Below are positions 24,517-34,180 of a stretch of 64,000 nt of DNA, piece by piece. This stretch comes from Pseudoduganella umbonata (GTDB lineage: Bacteria > Pseudomonadota > Gammaproteobacteria > Burkholderiales > Burkholderiaceae_D): assembly GCF_014192225.1 (NCBI RefSeq), contig NZ_JACHXS010000010.1, forward strand, positions 186,001 through 250,000, written 5' to 3'. How positions within the stretch are numbered: position 1 is the first letter of the stretch; every line of letters starts with the position of its first letter. The notes under the pieces were generated by a model, which was given only the letters and a program-made list of their open reading frames with translations, searched no databases and was not told the DNA's origin. Position numbers and translations under genes: made by a program.

Positions 24517-25355
24517 GCACGCTGGTCGCACCCGGCACCACGCTGGCCGCGCTGCAGCGCATGGCGCTGCTCGAACCCGTCGACCAGCGCATCCTCGTGT
24601 GCCATGCGCTGGGCATCACCCGCACGGCACTGATCACGCAATCCGACCGCATGCTGTCCGAAGACGAAGCGGCCCGCGTGTCCGCCCTCCTGGAACGGCG
24701 GCTTGCCGGCGAACCGGTCGCGTACATCGTCGGCAAGCGTGAATTCTACGGGCTCGACTTCACGGTCGGTCCCGGCGTGCTGATCCCCCGTCCCGAAACG
24801 GAACTGCTGGTCGAACTGGCGCTGGAGCGGCTGCCGCCGCGCGGCCGCGTGCTGGACATGGGTACCGGCAGCGGCGCGATCGCCGTCGCCATCGCCCATG
24901 CGCGCCCCGATGCGCAGGTGACGGCGCTCGACGTCAGCCCCGACGCCCTCGCCATCGCGCAGCGCAACGCCGAACTGAACGGCGTGTCCGTGCGCTTCCT
25001 GCACAGCGACTGGTTCGCCGCCATCGCCGGCGCCACCTTCGACCTGGTTGTTTCCAACCCGCCGTACATCGCCGCAGGGGACCGGCACCTGTCCGAAGGC
25101 GACCTGCGCTTCGAGCCCGCCGGCGCCCTGACCGACCATGCGGACGGCCTGACCGCGTTGCGCGCGATCGTCGCGGGAGCGCCGGCCTGCCTGGCGCCGG
25201 GAGGCTGGCTGCTGATGGAACACGGCTATGACCAGTCCGCCGCCGTGCAGGCGCTGCTGTCATCCCGATGTTATGACGACGTGCAAAGCTGGCACGACCT
25301 GGCCGGCATCGCCCGCGTGACCGGCGGCCGCGCCGGCACGGCCAGCCTGGGTTAG
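24513..25355 (+). CDS. prmC: Release factor glutamine methyltransferase
   Basis: SAM-dependent methyltransferase that N5-methylates the GGQ glutamine of RF1 and RF2. 280 residues: N-terminal helical domain that binds the release factor, SAM motif DMGTGSGAIA (115-124) and the catalytic NPPY at 182-185. The ATG 24513 overlaps the dsbB stop. Older name hemK. Its target prfA is in the same operon. Confidence 0.96.
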   Translation: MSTLVAPGTTLAALQRMALLEPVDQRILVCHALGITRTALITQSDRMLSEDEAARVSALLERRLAGEPVAYIVGKREFYGLDFTVGPGVLIPRPETELLVELALERLPPRGRVLDMGTGSGAIAVAIAHARPDAQVTALDVSPDALAIAQRNAELNGVSVRFLHSDWFAAIAGATFDLVVSNPPYIAAGDRHLSEGDLRFEPAGALTDHADGLTALRAIVAGAPACLAPGGWLLMEHGYDQSAAVQALLSSRCYDDVQSWHDLAGIARVTGGRAGTASLG

Positions 25356-25386
25356 CCACCGCCCCGAACTGCCGATATCGCTTTGC

Positions 25387-25392
25387 TAAAAT
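25387..25392 (+). promoter_or_regulatory. Candidate extended -10 box for gshA
   Basis: TGC directly before TAAAAT gives an extended -10 pattern, about 110 bases before the proposed gshA start and just after prmC. No clear -35 box. Confidence 0.3.
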
Positions 25393-25504
25393 CCGCGAGT
25401 GGTGCCCGGAACCGGACGCGGTCGGGGCCCCGGCGTACGTGTTTTCACAATTTCGGTTACTCTCGCACCAATATTTTGGTCTGATGCACAGAAAGGAAAG
25501 CCAA

Positions 25505-27100
25505 TTGTCCAATCTACTGACGCGCCGCCTGGCCCTGCTGGCCGAGGAACGGCACCGCGACGTGCTGCGGGGCGGCTTGCGTGGCATCGAACGGGAAACG
25601 CTGCGGGTGCAGCCGGATGGCCACCTGGCGCGCACGCCGCACCCGGCCGGCTGGGGCTCGGCACTGACCCATCCCGAGATCACCACCGATTATGCGGAAA
25701 CGCTGGCCGAGTTCATCACCCCGGCAGAAGCCGACATTGCCACCACGCTGGACAAGCTGGACGGCATCCATCGCTTTGCCTACAGCAAGCTGGGCGACGA
25801 ACTGCTGTGGAGCGAATCGATGCCCTGCCAGCTGCCGGCCGAACAAGACATCCAGATCGCCTGGTACGGCAAATCGAACCTGGGCACGCTGAAGCACGTG
25901 TACCGCCGCGGCCTGGCACTGCGCTACGGCAAGGCCATGCAGTGCATCGCCGGCATCCACTACAACTTCTCGCTCGACGAGCGCCTGTGGCGCATCCTGG
26001 CCGACAGCGAGCCAGGCGGCCAGGCGCTGACGCCGGTGGCATACCAGTCCGAAGCCTACCTGTCGCTGATCCGCAATTTCCGCCGCAACAGCTGGCTGCT
26101 GATGTACCTGTTCGGCACGTCCCCCGCACTGAACAGCAGCTTCCTGCGTGGCCGGCCGCACAAGCTGGAAACGCTGTCGCCGGACACCCTGTACCTGCCG
26201 TACGCGACCAGCCTGCGCATGAGCGACCTGGGCTACCAGAACGATGCCCAGTCCGGCCTGCGCCCCCATGAGAACAGCCTCGACAGCTATGTCGCGACGC
26301 TGACCCGCGCGGTCAACCAGCCCTACGAGCCGTACCAGAAGATCGGCACCCGCGATGCGAACGGCGAATGGCAGCAGTTGTCCACCAACGTGATCCAGAT
26401 CGAGAACGAGTACTATTCGACGATCCGGCCGAAGCGCGTGATCCGCACCGGCGAACGGCCGATCCAGGCGCTGTGCAACCGCGGCGTGCAATACATCGAG
26501 GTGCGCTGCCTGGACGTGGATCCGTTCCAACCGGTCGGCGTGGGCCTGACGACCGGCCGCTTCCTCGATGCGTTCCTGCTGTATTGCGCGCTCGAGGAAA
26601 GCCCGGCGATTGCCGAAGAGGAAGGTGAAATCCTGGCACGCAATTTCGCCCGCACCGTGAAGGAGGGCCGCCGTCCTGGCCTGACGCTGACGCGCGATGG
26701 CCAGGAAACCACGCTGCGTGCCTGGGGCGAGGACCTGCTCGAACGGATCCGCCCCGCTGCCGAACTGCTGGACGCGCTGCGCGGCGATACCCAGCATGCG
26801 GACGCGCTGGCGCAGCAGGCGCCCAAGCTGGCCGATCCCGAACGCACCCCATCGGCCACCGTGCTGCGGGAACTGGCGGCGCACGGCAATTCGTTTACCG
26901 CATTCGGCCTGGCGCAAAGCAGGAAGCACGCGGCTTACTTCCGCGCCCATCCGCCGACCGCGGAACAGGAAGCGTATTTCGGCGCGCTGGCCGCCACGTC
27001 GGTGGCCGAGCAGGCCGAGCTGGAGCGCACGCAGACGGGCAGCTTCGACGACTACGTGAAAGCCTACCGCGCCAGCAACCTGTGCCCGAACCACGCCTGA
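25505..27100 (+). CDS. gshA: Glutamate-cysteine ligase
   Basis: ATP-dependent first enzyme of glutathione synthesis. About 531 residues, of the gamma-proteobacterial/E. coli type, with GIERETLRVQPDGHLARTPHP and the ITTDYAETLAEFITP segment that bind substrate. Start: I choose TTG 25505 because AGAAAGGAAAG ends 4-5 bases before it; ATG 25484 and GTG 25439 in the same frame have no ribosome binding site. The HDAC-family gene starts 13 bases after its stop. Confident family call, moderate start. Confidence 0.93.
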   Translation: MSNLLTRRLALLAEERHRDVLRGGLRGIERETLRVQPDGHLARTPHPAGWGSALTHPEITTDYAETLAEFITPAEADIATTLDKLDGIHRFAYSKLGDELLWSESMPCQLPAEQDIQIAWYGKSNLGTLKHVYRRGLALRYGKAMQCIAGIHYNFSLDERLWRILADSEPGGQALTPVAYQSEAYLSLIRNFRRNSWLLMYLFGTSPALNSSFLRGRPHKLETLSPDTLYLPYATSLRMSDLGYQNDAQSGLRPHENSLDSYVATLTRAVNQPYEPYQKIGTRDANGEWQQLSTNVIQIENEYYSTIRPKRVIRTGERPIQALCNRGVQYIEVRCLDVDPFQPVGVGLTTGRFLDAFLLYCALEESPAIAEEEGEILARNFARTVKEGRRPGLTLTRDGQETTLRAWGEDLLERIRPAAELLDALRGDTQHADALAQQAPKLADPERTPSATVLRELAAHGNSFTAFGLAQSRKHAAYFRAHPPTAEQEAYFGALAATSVAEQAELERTQTGSFDDYVKAYRASNLCPNHA

Positions 27101-27112
27101 CGCGGGCCCTGC

Positions 27113-28156
27113 GTGCTGACTTTCTATAACGAACAGCACGGCCAACTGCGGCCCCGGCACGAACTCGTGCAGGGGCTCGCGACCCCGGGGCGCGATATGC
27201 CCGACCGCATCGACGGCATTCTTGCCGAACTGGGGCGGCGCGGGCTCGGGCGCATCGTCACGCCGCACGGCGTGCCCCTGATGTCGCTCGAGCGCGCCCA
27301 CACGCCCCGCTACCTGCATTTTTTGCGCCATGCCTGGAGCGAATGGGCGGCCCTGTCGCCTGCCCACGCCCAGCGCGACGCGTTTGCGACCCATTGGCCG
27401 GTACGCACGCTGCGCGCCGACATCGAGCCGGACGACTTCGGTGCCCGCCTCGGCCTGTATTCGATGGACACCACCACGCCGCTCACCGCCGGCACGTGGG
27501 TAGCCGCGAAAACGGGCGCCGACTGTGCCGTCAACGCGGCGCACGCGCTGCGCGTGGGCGAGCGGGGCAGCTTTGCGCTGACCCGGCCCCCCGGCCACCA
27601 TGCCGGCGCGGATTTCTTCGGCGGCGGCTGCTACCTGAACAATGCCGCCCTGGCCGCCCAGCACCTGCTGGACGATGGCTTGCAGCGCGTGGCCGTGCTG
27701 GACGTCGATTACCACCATGGCAGCGGTACCCAAAGCATTTTCCATGACCGGGCGGACGTGCTGTGCCTGTCGATCCACGCCGATCCGCGCCAGGCCTATC
27801 CGTTCTACAGCGGGCATGCCGACGAAACCGGCAGCGGCGCGGGCCATGGCTACAATGTCAACCTGCCGCTGCCGGCCGGCACCGCGCCCCAGGCATGGTT
27901 CACGGCGCTGGAGACAGCGTGCGTGCGGCTGTCGATGTACCGGCCCGAAGCGCTGGTGGTGGCGCTGGGCGCCAACACCTTTCACGGCGAGCCCCATGGC
28001 GGTTTCGGCCTGGGCGGCGGCGACTACCTGCGGCTCGGCGAACGGCTTGCCTGGCTGAACCTGCCCACCTGCTTCGTGTTCGAAGGCGGCAGCCCGCTGC
28101 GAGAACTGGGCACCAACGTCGTCAACGTGCTGGAAGGGTTCGAGACGGCGTTGTGA
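27113..28156 (+). CDS. Histone deacetylase family protein (acetylpolyamine amidohydrolase-like)
   Basis: Zinc-dependent deacetylase of the arginase/HDAC fold, probably acting on acetylated polyamines or similar small amides. 347 residues. The catalytic His pair is HH162-163 (RPPGHHAGADFFGGGCYLNN), and zinc ligands Asp199 and His201 are in DVDYHHGSGTQ. A GTG start at 27113 follows gshA by 13 bases, so the two are likely cotranscribed. A tandem 12-bp copy of the last bases, including the TGA, follows the gene. Confidence 0.88.
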   Translation: MLTFYNEQHGQLRPRHELVQGLATPGRDMPDRIDGILAELGRRGLGRIVTPHGVPLMSLERAHTPRYLHFLRHAWSEWAALSPAHAQRDAFATHWPVRTLRADIEPDDFGARLGLYSMDTTTPLTAGTWVAAKTGADCAVNAAHALRVGERGSFALTRPPGHHAGADFFGGGCYLNNAALAAQHLLDDGLQRVAVLDVDYHHGSGTQSIFHDRADVLCLSIHADPRQAYPFYSGHADETGSGAGHGYNVNLPLPAGTAPQAWFTALETACVRLSMYRPEALVVALGANTFHGEPHGGFGLGGGDYLRLGERLAWLNLPTCFVFEGGSPLRELGTNVVNVLEGFETAL

Positions 28157-28174
28157 TGTCACTTGTGATGTCAC
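28151..28174. repeat. 12-bp tandem duplication across the stop codon of the HDAC-family gene
   Basis: TTGTGATGTCAC twice without a gap. The first copy holds the last codon and TGA (28154-28156). Each copy contains the imperfect dyad GTGA-TG-TCAC, so the duplication also makes two regulator-like half sites ahead of ohr. Confidence 0.9.
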
Positions 28175-28197
28175 GACAATTTCACAATAAATCGCTT

Positions 28198-28307
28198 GCT
28201 ATTGAATCGCTGGCTATGTATAGTTACTGCATGGACGACGCAAACAGCGTCCCAGGCAGCAGAAAAGCAAACGATACGTGCCCTGTAAATAGTGCGCTAT
28301 TGAATCG
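28198..28307. promoter_or_regulatory. Direct repeats of GCTATTGAATCG upstream of ohr
   Basis: GCTATTGAATCG occurs at 28198-28209 and again at 28296-28307, the second 30 bases before the ohr start. The ATTGAAT core resembles half of OhrR operators from other bacteria. No ohrR gene is visible in the window. Operator function is inferred from repetition and position only. Confidence 0.45.
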
Positions 28308-28336
28308 AAAATTACTCAACTGAAAGGAACTGCATC

Positions 28337-28762
28337 ATGTCGATCGAAAAAGTCCTGTACCGTGCCAATGCCAAATCCACCGGTGGTCGCGAAGGCCGTT
28401 CCGTGTCCAGCGATGGCGTGCTGGACGTCAAGCTGACGACGCCGAAGGAACTGGGCGGTAACGGCGCCGAAGGCACCAACCCGGAACAGCTGTTCGCCGC
28501 CGGCTACTCGGCCTGCTTCCTGGGCGCCATGAAATTCGTCGGCGGCCGCGACAAGATCGCCGTGCCGGCCGATACGTCGATCGACGCCAGCGTCGGCATC
28601 GGCCCGATCCCGACCGGCTTCGGCATCGAAGTCGAACTGAAGATCTCGCTGCCGGGCCTGGACCGCGAAACGGCCGAGAAACTGGTGCAGGCCGCGCACA
28701 TCGTCTGCCCGTACTCGAACGCCACCCGCGGCAATATCGACGTCACGCTGACCGTCGTATAA
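28337..28762 (+). CDS. ohr: Organic hydroperoxide resistance protein
   Basis: Thiol peroxidase of the OsmC/Ohr family that reduces organic and fatty-acid hydroperoxides. 141 residues. The redox cysteines are Cys60 (GYSACFLGAM) and Cys124 (IVCPYSN), and the opening VLYRANAKSTGGREGRS is characteristic, so this is Ohr rather than OsmC. The start ATG 28337 follows AAAGGA. It has its own 180-bp upstream region. Confidence 0.95.
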   Translation: MSIEKVLYRANAKSTGGREGRSVSSDGVLDVKLTTPKELGGNGAEGTNPEQLFAAGYSACFLGAMKFVGGRDKIAVPADTSIDASVGIGPIPTGFGIEVELKISLPGLDRETAEKLVQAAHIVCPYSNATRGNIDVTLTVV

Positions 28763-28816
28763 CGGCCCTCCCCGGCCACTGCCTTTACAATGCCCGCTTT
28801 ATCCGGGGGCGTTGAA

Positions 28817-29269
28817 ATGATCGAATGGCAGTGGCTGGAGTTTGAAAACATCCCACGCGGGGACCTGTACGAAGTGCTGCGCCAGCGGCAGGACGTCTTC
28901 GTGCTGGAGCAGACCTGCTTGTACCCCGACCTGGACGGCTACGACCAGGCCGCGCACCACCTGATGGCCTGGCAAACGGCCAACGGCGAACGCCGCCTGG
29001 TGGCCTACCTGCGCTGCCTCGCGCCTGGCGCCAAGTACAGCGAAATGTCCCTCGGCCGCATCCTCACGCCCGCCATCGCCCGCGGCACCGGCATCGGCCG
29101 GCAGCTCGTCGCCGAAGGCATCCGGCGCGCCGAACTGCAACACCCCGGCCACCGCATCCGCATCGGCGCCCAGCAGCGCCTCGAACGCTTCTACCAAGGC
29201 TTCGGCTTCACCACCGTCAGCGCCCCGTACGACGAAGACGGCATCCTGCACATCGACATGCTGCGCTAA
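28817..29269 (+). CDS. elaA: ElaA-like GNAT acetyltransferase
   Basis: GCN5-related N-acetyltransferase of the ElaA group, 150 residues, with WQWLEFENIPRGDLYEVLRQRQDVFVLEQ at the start and the acetyl-CoA loop ARGTGIGRQL near residue 95. The substrate of ElaA is unknown. The start ATG 28817 follows GGGGG; an in-frame ATG 27 bases earlier is less well placed. It follows ohr at 54 bp. Confidence 0.85.
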   Translation: MIEWQWLEFENIPRGDLYEVLRQRQDVFVLEQTCLYPDLDGYDQAAHHLMAWQTANGERRLVAYLRCLAPGAKYSEMSLGRILTPAIARGTGIGRQLVAEGIRRAELQHPGHRIRIGAQQRLERFYQGFGFTTVSAPYDEDGILHIDMLR

Positions 29270-29282
29270 AAGTTTCCTAACG

Positions 29283-29338
29283 CCGGGGTCAGACCCCGAT
29301 TTCAGGAAATGTTTCCAAAATTCGGGGTCTGACCCCGG
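29283..29338. repeat. REP-like inverted repeat of GGGGTCAGACCCC units
   Basis: Two 17-bp arms (29283-29299 and 29322-29338) are perfect reverse complements, each itself almost palindromic around GGGGTC(A/T)GACCCC. The spacer contains GGAAA-TG-TTTCC. Such elements are typical REP sequences in this group. Followed by GGTTTTTGG, it may also terminate elaA and the facing kinase gene. Confidence 0.85.
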
Positions 29339-29369
29339 TTTTTGGCAACTCGGTCGCTGGAAATTGTTG

Positions 29370-30582
29370 CTAGAAGCTGACGATGAAGCGGGCGCCGTTG
29401 CTGACCGAGCGGGCGTAGCGCACGGTGCCGCCGTTGCCGTGCACGAGCTGGCGCACCATCGCCAGGCCGATGCCGCGCCCCTGCTTTTTCGTCGAGAAGA
29501 ATGGCGTGAAGATGTGAGGGGCGAGGTCGACGGGCACGCCGGCGCCGTTGTCGCTGACTTCGATGCGCAGCCGCCCGCCGCGCCCCAGCCGCGCAACGAT
29601 CGTGGCGCGCGGTGAAGCGACGTGCTCGGTTGCTTCGAAGGCGTTCTTCAGCAGGTTGATCAGCGCCTGTTCCAGCTGCCCGGGATCGACCATGACTTCC
29701 AGCGATGCGGGCTCGACGGAGAATTCGGCGCTGCCGCCGCGCGCCTGCCAGCGTGGCCCGACGAGTGCCGCCAGCCGCGCGAACAGCTGCCCCAGGTGTA
29801 CCCGCTCGGGCCGCGCCTGCGGCAGCGTGGACAGGCTGCGGTAGCTCGACACGAAGTCGACCAGGCTCGCGGCGCGCCGGGCGATGGCATCGAGCGCGGT
29901 GGACAGGTCTTCGCCGGCATCGGCCGGCAAGTCCGCCGCCAGCTCGCCCAGCAGGTCGTGCGCGGTGCGCGACAGCGAAGCGACCGGCGTCAGCGAATTC
30001 ATGATCTCGTGCGTCAGCACGTGCACCAGCTGGCGCCACGCATTGAGCGCTTCCGCTTCCAGCTGGCTCTCGACCGGCATCAGCGCCACCAGCCGCTGCG
30101 CGTGTCCCTGCACCGTCAGCGTGGAGACGGCCACCATTGCCCGCTCCAGTCCTCGTTCCGTATCGAAGCTGACCAGGCTCCGCTCATCCGCAGGCTGCGC
30201 GGCCAGCAGCCTGTACAGCGTTTCCGGTTCGCTGGCCCGCCCCGGCGCCACCAGCCGCCGCGCATTCGCGTTGAGCGGCACGACGGCATCCGGCCCGGAC
30301 ATCCCGTCGATGCGGAACAGCGCGATCGGCGCATGCTCGAGCCGCGCCTCCAGTGCCAGCACCGAGGCCGATGCCGGCCATGCGGAAGCGGCGGCCGGCG
30401 ACTCTGGCCGTGCCACCGGCAGCCGCAATGGTTCCAGGCAGCGCCACGACACCATGGTGGCTGCCACGGCGCCCAGGGCGCACAGCACCAGCAGGCGCGG
30501 CGAATCCGTGACCGTCACCGCGCAGGCGGCAAGCCCGGCCAGTGCCGCGGCGCCGGCCATCACGCCGAGCCGCAGGCCCCGC

Positions 30583-30593
<11 letters not shown>
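29370..30593 (-). CDS. Membrane histidine kinase of the efflux-module two-component system
   Basis: 407 residues: two short N-terminal membrane helices (about 10-28 and 33-50), a PAS-like segment (about 85-160), a dimerisation helix with the phosphorylated His195 in VLTHEIMNSLTPV, and a HATPase domain with the N box (NLLKNAFEA) and G1 box (DNGAGVP). The ATG at 30593 overlaps the end of the regulator gene by 11 bases, so they are coupled. It pairs with the NtrC-type regulator; together they should control the divergent ABC transporter. Confidence 0.88.
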
Positions 30594-31986
<1,393 letters not shown>

Positions 31987-32042
31987 GGAAGGCGCTTCGG
32001 CACGGTTGGGATCGGGGCATTCTAGCAGCAGCATTCGCGCTG

Positions 32043-32092
32043 CGGACAGGGCTTTTGCGAGCTGTCCGGAAGCGGACACCCCACCCTGTCCG
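32043..32092. promoter_or_regulatory. Cluster of four TGTCCG half sites (enhancer-type sites for the NtrC-type regulator)
   Basis: CGGACA 32043-32048, TGTCCG 32063-32068, CGGACA 32073-32078 and TGTCCG 32087-32092 alternate in orientation. The middle pair makes the perfect dyad TGTCCG-GAAG-CGGACA. The cluster is 80-125 bases upstream of the predicted transcript start, the usual place for sigma-54 enhancers. Confidence 0.75.
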
Positions 32093-32143
32093 CTTCCGGC
32101 CAGAACCGCCGTGGAGCGCCCCGTGGATACGCCATAACAAGCC

Positions 32144-32159
32144 TGGCACGTGCTTTGCA
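32144..32159 (+). promoter_or_regulatory. Sigma-54 promoter of the efflux operon
   Basis: TGGCACGTGCTTTGCA matches the -24/-12 consensus (TGGCACG-N4-TTGCA) exactly, with GG and GC ten bases apart as required. It lies 11 bases before the first ATG of the adaptor gene, so the predicted transcript start falls at about 32170. Confidence 0.9.
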
Positions 32160-32170
32160 GTGGAGAGGCC

Positions 32171-33457
32171 ATGCACATCATGAACCCTTCCTCCAGCAAG
32201 CCGGCGAGCGGCGCGGCGATGGACACCATCGTGCCGCGCCGCCGCGGCCGCATCATTGCGCTGGCGGTCGCCGGCCTGCTGGCGCTGCTGGCCGCCGGCG
32301 CGGCGATCTGGCACTGGATGCCGCGCGGCCTGCAGGTCGATGGCGCCGACCTGCGCATCGTCACCGTCGAACGGGGCATCTTCCGCGATGACATCGCCGT
32401 GCGCGCGAATGCCGAAGCGCTGACCGCCGTGATGCTCGATTCGGTGGAATCGGGCCGCATCGAGGAAGTCCATGCGCGCGACGGCGACCTGGTCGACAAG
32501 GGCCAGCTGCTGTTCCGCATCTCGAACCCGCAGCGCAACCTGGAACTGCTGGCACGCCAGTCCGAATACGCGCAGCAGATCTCGAACCTGTCGACGCTGC
32601 GGGTGGCCGAGCAAAGCAACCGCACCGAACGCCAGCGCCGGCTGGACGACCTGTCCTTTGCGCTGGAGCAGGCGCAAAAAACCCTGGCCCGCACCGAACG
32701 GCTGGCCGGCCAGGGGTATGTTTCCGCCGTGGCGCTGGAAGAAGCGCGCGACAAGCACGACAAGGCGCAGCGCGCGCTGGCGCTCGAACAGCACAGCATC
32801 GAAGCGGAGGACAAGGTGCGCGGCAACGCCCTCGGGCGCCTCGAAGAGACGATCAAGGGCCTGGCCACCGGCCTGCGCCTGGTGGAGCAGACCGTCGACG
32901 CGCTGGCCGTGCGCGCACCCGTCGCCGGCCGGCTGACCGACTTCCGCCTGCAGGTGGGCGAATCGATCGTGACCGGCAAGCGCGTCGGCCGCATCGACGA
33001 TCCGCAGCGCTTCAAGCTGTCCGCCCTGGTCGACGAGTACTACCTGACCCGCGTGGCCGTTGGCCGCATGGGCATGGTCACCCAGGACGGCCGCCGTTAT
33101 CCGGTGAAGGTCGGTACCGTGTACCCGCAGATCAAGGAAGGCCGCTTCACGGCCGAGCTGCTGTTCACCGAAGGCCAGCCGATGCTGAGTCCGGGCCAGA
33201 GCCTGGATGCGCAAATCACGCTGGGCGAACCGGGGCCGGCCCTGCTGCTGCCGAACGGCGCCTTCGTGGCCGACTCCGGCGCGGCCTGGGTGTATGTGTT
33301 CACCGATGCCACCCATGCCGAACGCCGCACCATCCGTACCGGCCGCCGCAACAATGCACAGATCGAGGTGCTGTCGGGTCTCGCGCCGGGCGAGCGCGTG
33401 ATCGTTTCCGCGTATGCGGCCTTCGGCAACTCGGCCAGGCTGCAGCTCGACCGCTGA
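32171..33457 (+). CDS. Periplasmic adaptor (HlyD/MacA-type) of an ABC efflux system
   Basis: Membrane-fusion protein linking an inner-membrane ABC pump to the outer membrane. 428 residues: one N-terminal membrane segment (about 25-45), a barrel-sandwich/lipoyl half (ESGRIEEVHARDGDLVDKGQLLF), a long coiled-coil hairpin (about residues 120-235), and a beta-barrel C-terminal part. Start: ATG 32171 would lie at or just after the predicted transcript start, so ATG 32180 or ATG 32219 (MDTIVPRRRG) are also possible. First gene of the efflux operon; no outer-membrane TolC-like gene is in it. Confidence 0.88.
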   Translation: MHIMNPSSSKPASGAAMDTIVPRRRGRIIALAVAGLLALLAAGAAIWHWMPRGLQVDGADLRIVTVERGIFRDDIAVRANAEALTAVMLDSVESGRIEEVHARDGDLVDKGQLLFRISNPQRNLELLARQSEYAQQISNLSTLRVAEQSNRTERQRRLDDLSFALEQAQKTLARTERLAGQGYVSAVALEEARDKHDKAQRALALEQHSIEAEDKVRGNALGRLEETIKGLATGLRLVEQTVDALAVRAPVAGRLTDFRLQVGESIVTGKRVGRIDDPQRFKLSALVDEYYLTRVAVGRMGMVTQDGRRYPVKVGTVYPQIKEGRFTAELLFTEGQPMLSPGQSLDAQITLGEPGPALLLPNGAFVADSGAAWVYVFTDATHAERRTIRTGRRNNAQIEVLSGLAPGERVIVSAYAAFGNSARLQLDR

Positions 33458-33499
33458 TCACTTTGCAGTAATCTTCATACTCCCAACAAAGGAATTCCC

Positions 33500-34180
33500 A
33501 TGCTCAAACTGTCAGGCGTCAGCAAGATCCACGTGGCCGGCGAAGTACAGACCACGGCCCTCGACCGCATCGACCTCGATATCGACGCCGGCGAATACGT
33601 GGCCATCACCGGCCCGTCGGGCTGCGGCAAGTCCACGCTGCTGTCGGTGCTGGGCCTGCTGGACGTGCCGACCAGCGGCGACTACTGGTTCGAGGGCCGC
33701 AACGTGTCCGGCTGGAGCGAATCGCGGCTCAATGAACTGCGGCGCGGCCGCATCGGCTTCATCTTCCAGAGCTTCAACCTGATCGAGGAGCTGTCGGTGT
33801 TCGAGAACGTGGAACTGGCGCTCGAATACACCGGCATGCCGGCGAAGGAACGCAAGGTGAAGGTGGCGGCCATGCTGGACAAGCTGGGCGTGGCGCACCG
33901 CGCGAAACACCGTCCGTCGCAACTGTCCGGCGGCCAGCAGCAGCGCGTGGCGATCGCCCGGGCGCTGGTGGCCGGCCCCGCCATCCTGCTGGCCGACGAA
34001 CCGACCGGCAACCTGGACACCGCCCACGGCGACGACGTGATGCGCCTGCTGCGCACCATCAACGCCGAGGGCACCACGGTCGTGATGGTGACCCACTCGC
34101 CGGCCCATGCGGCGCAGGCCTCGCGCACGCTGAACCTGCTGGACGGGCGCATCATCGTCGATGCGCTGCGTGCCGCATGA
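33500..34180 (+). CDS. ABC transporter ATPase of the efflux module (MacB/LolD type)
   Basis: 226-residue ATPase. Walker A GPSGCGKST is at 38-46, the signature LSGGQQQRVAIARAL and Walker B ILLADEPT are intact, and the family motif GFIFQSFNL is present. The class energises FtsX-like permeases for mechanotransmission rather than classical transport. ATG 33500 follows AAAGGAA. It overlaps the first permease gene by four bases (ATGA). Confidence 0.93.
   Translation: MLKLSGVSKIHVAGEVQTTALDRIDLDIDAGEYVAITGPSGCGKSTLLSVLGLLDVPTSGDYWFEGRNVSGWSESRLNELRRGRIGFIFQSFNLIEELSVFENVELALEYTGMPAKERKVKVAAMLDKLGVAHRAKHRPSQLSGGQQQRVAIARALVAGPAILLADEPTGNLDTAHGDDVMRLLRTINAEGTTVVMVTHSPAHAAQASRTLNLLDGRIIVDALRAA

Noticed and set aside
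25514..28174. 886-residue minus-strand reading frame across gshA and the HDAC-family gene
   Set aside because: Antisense shadow of two recognised genes; crosses their boundary with no domain of its own.
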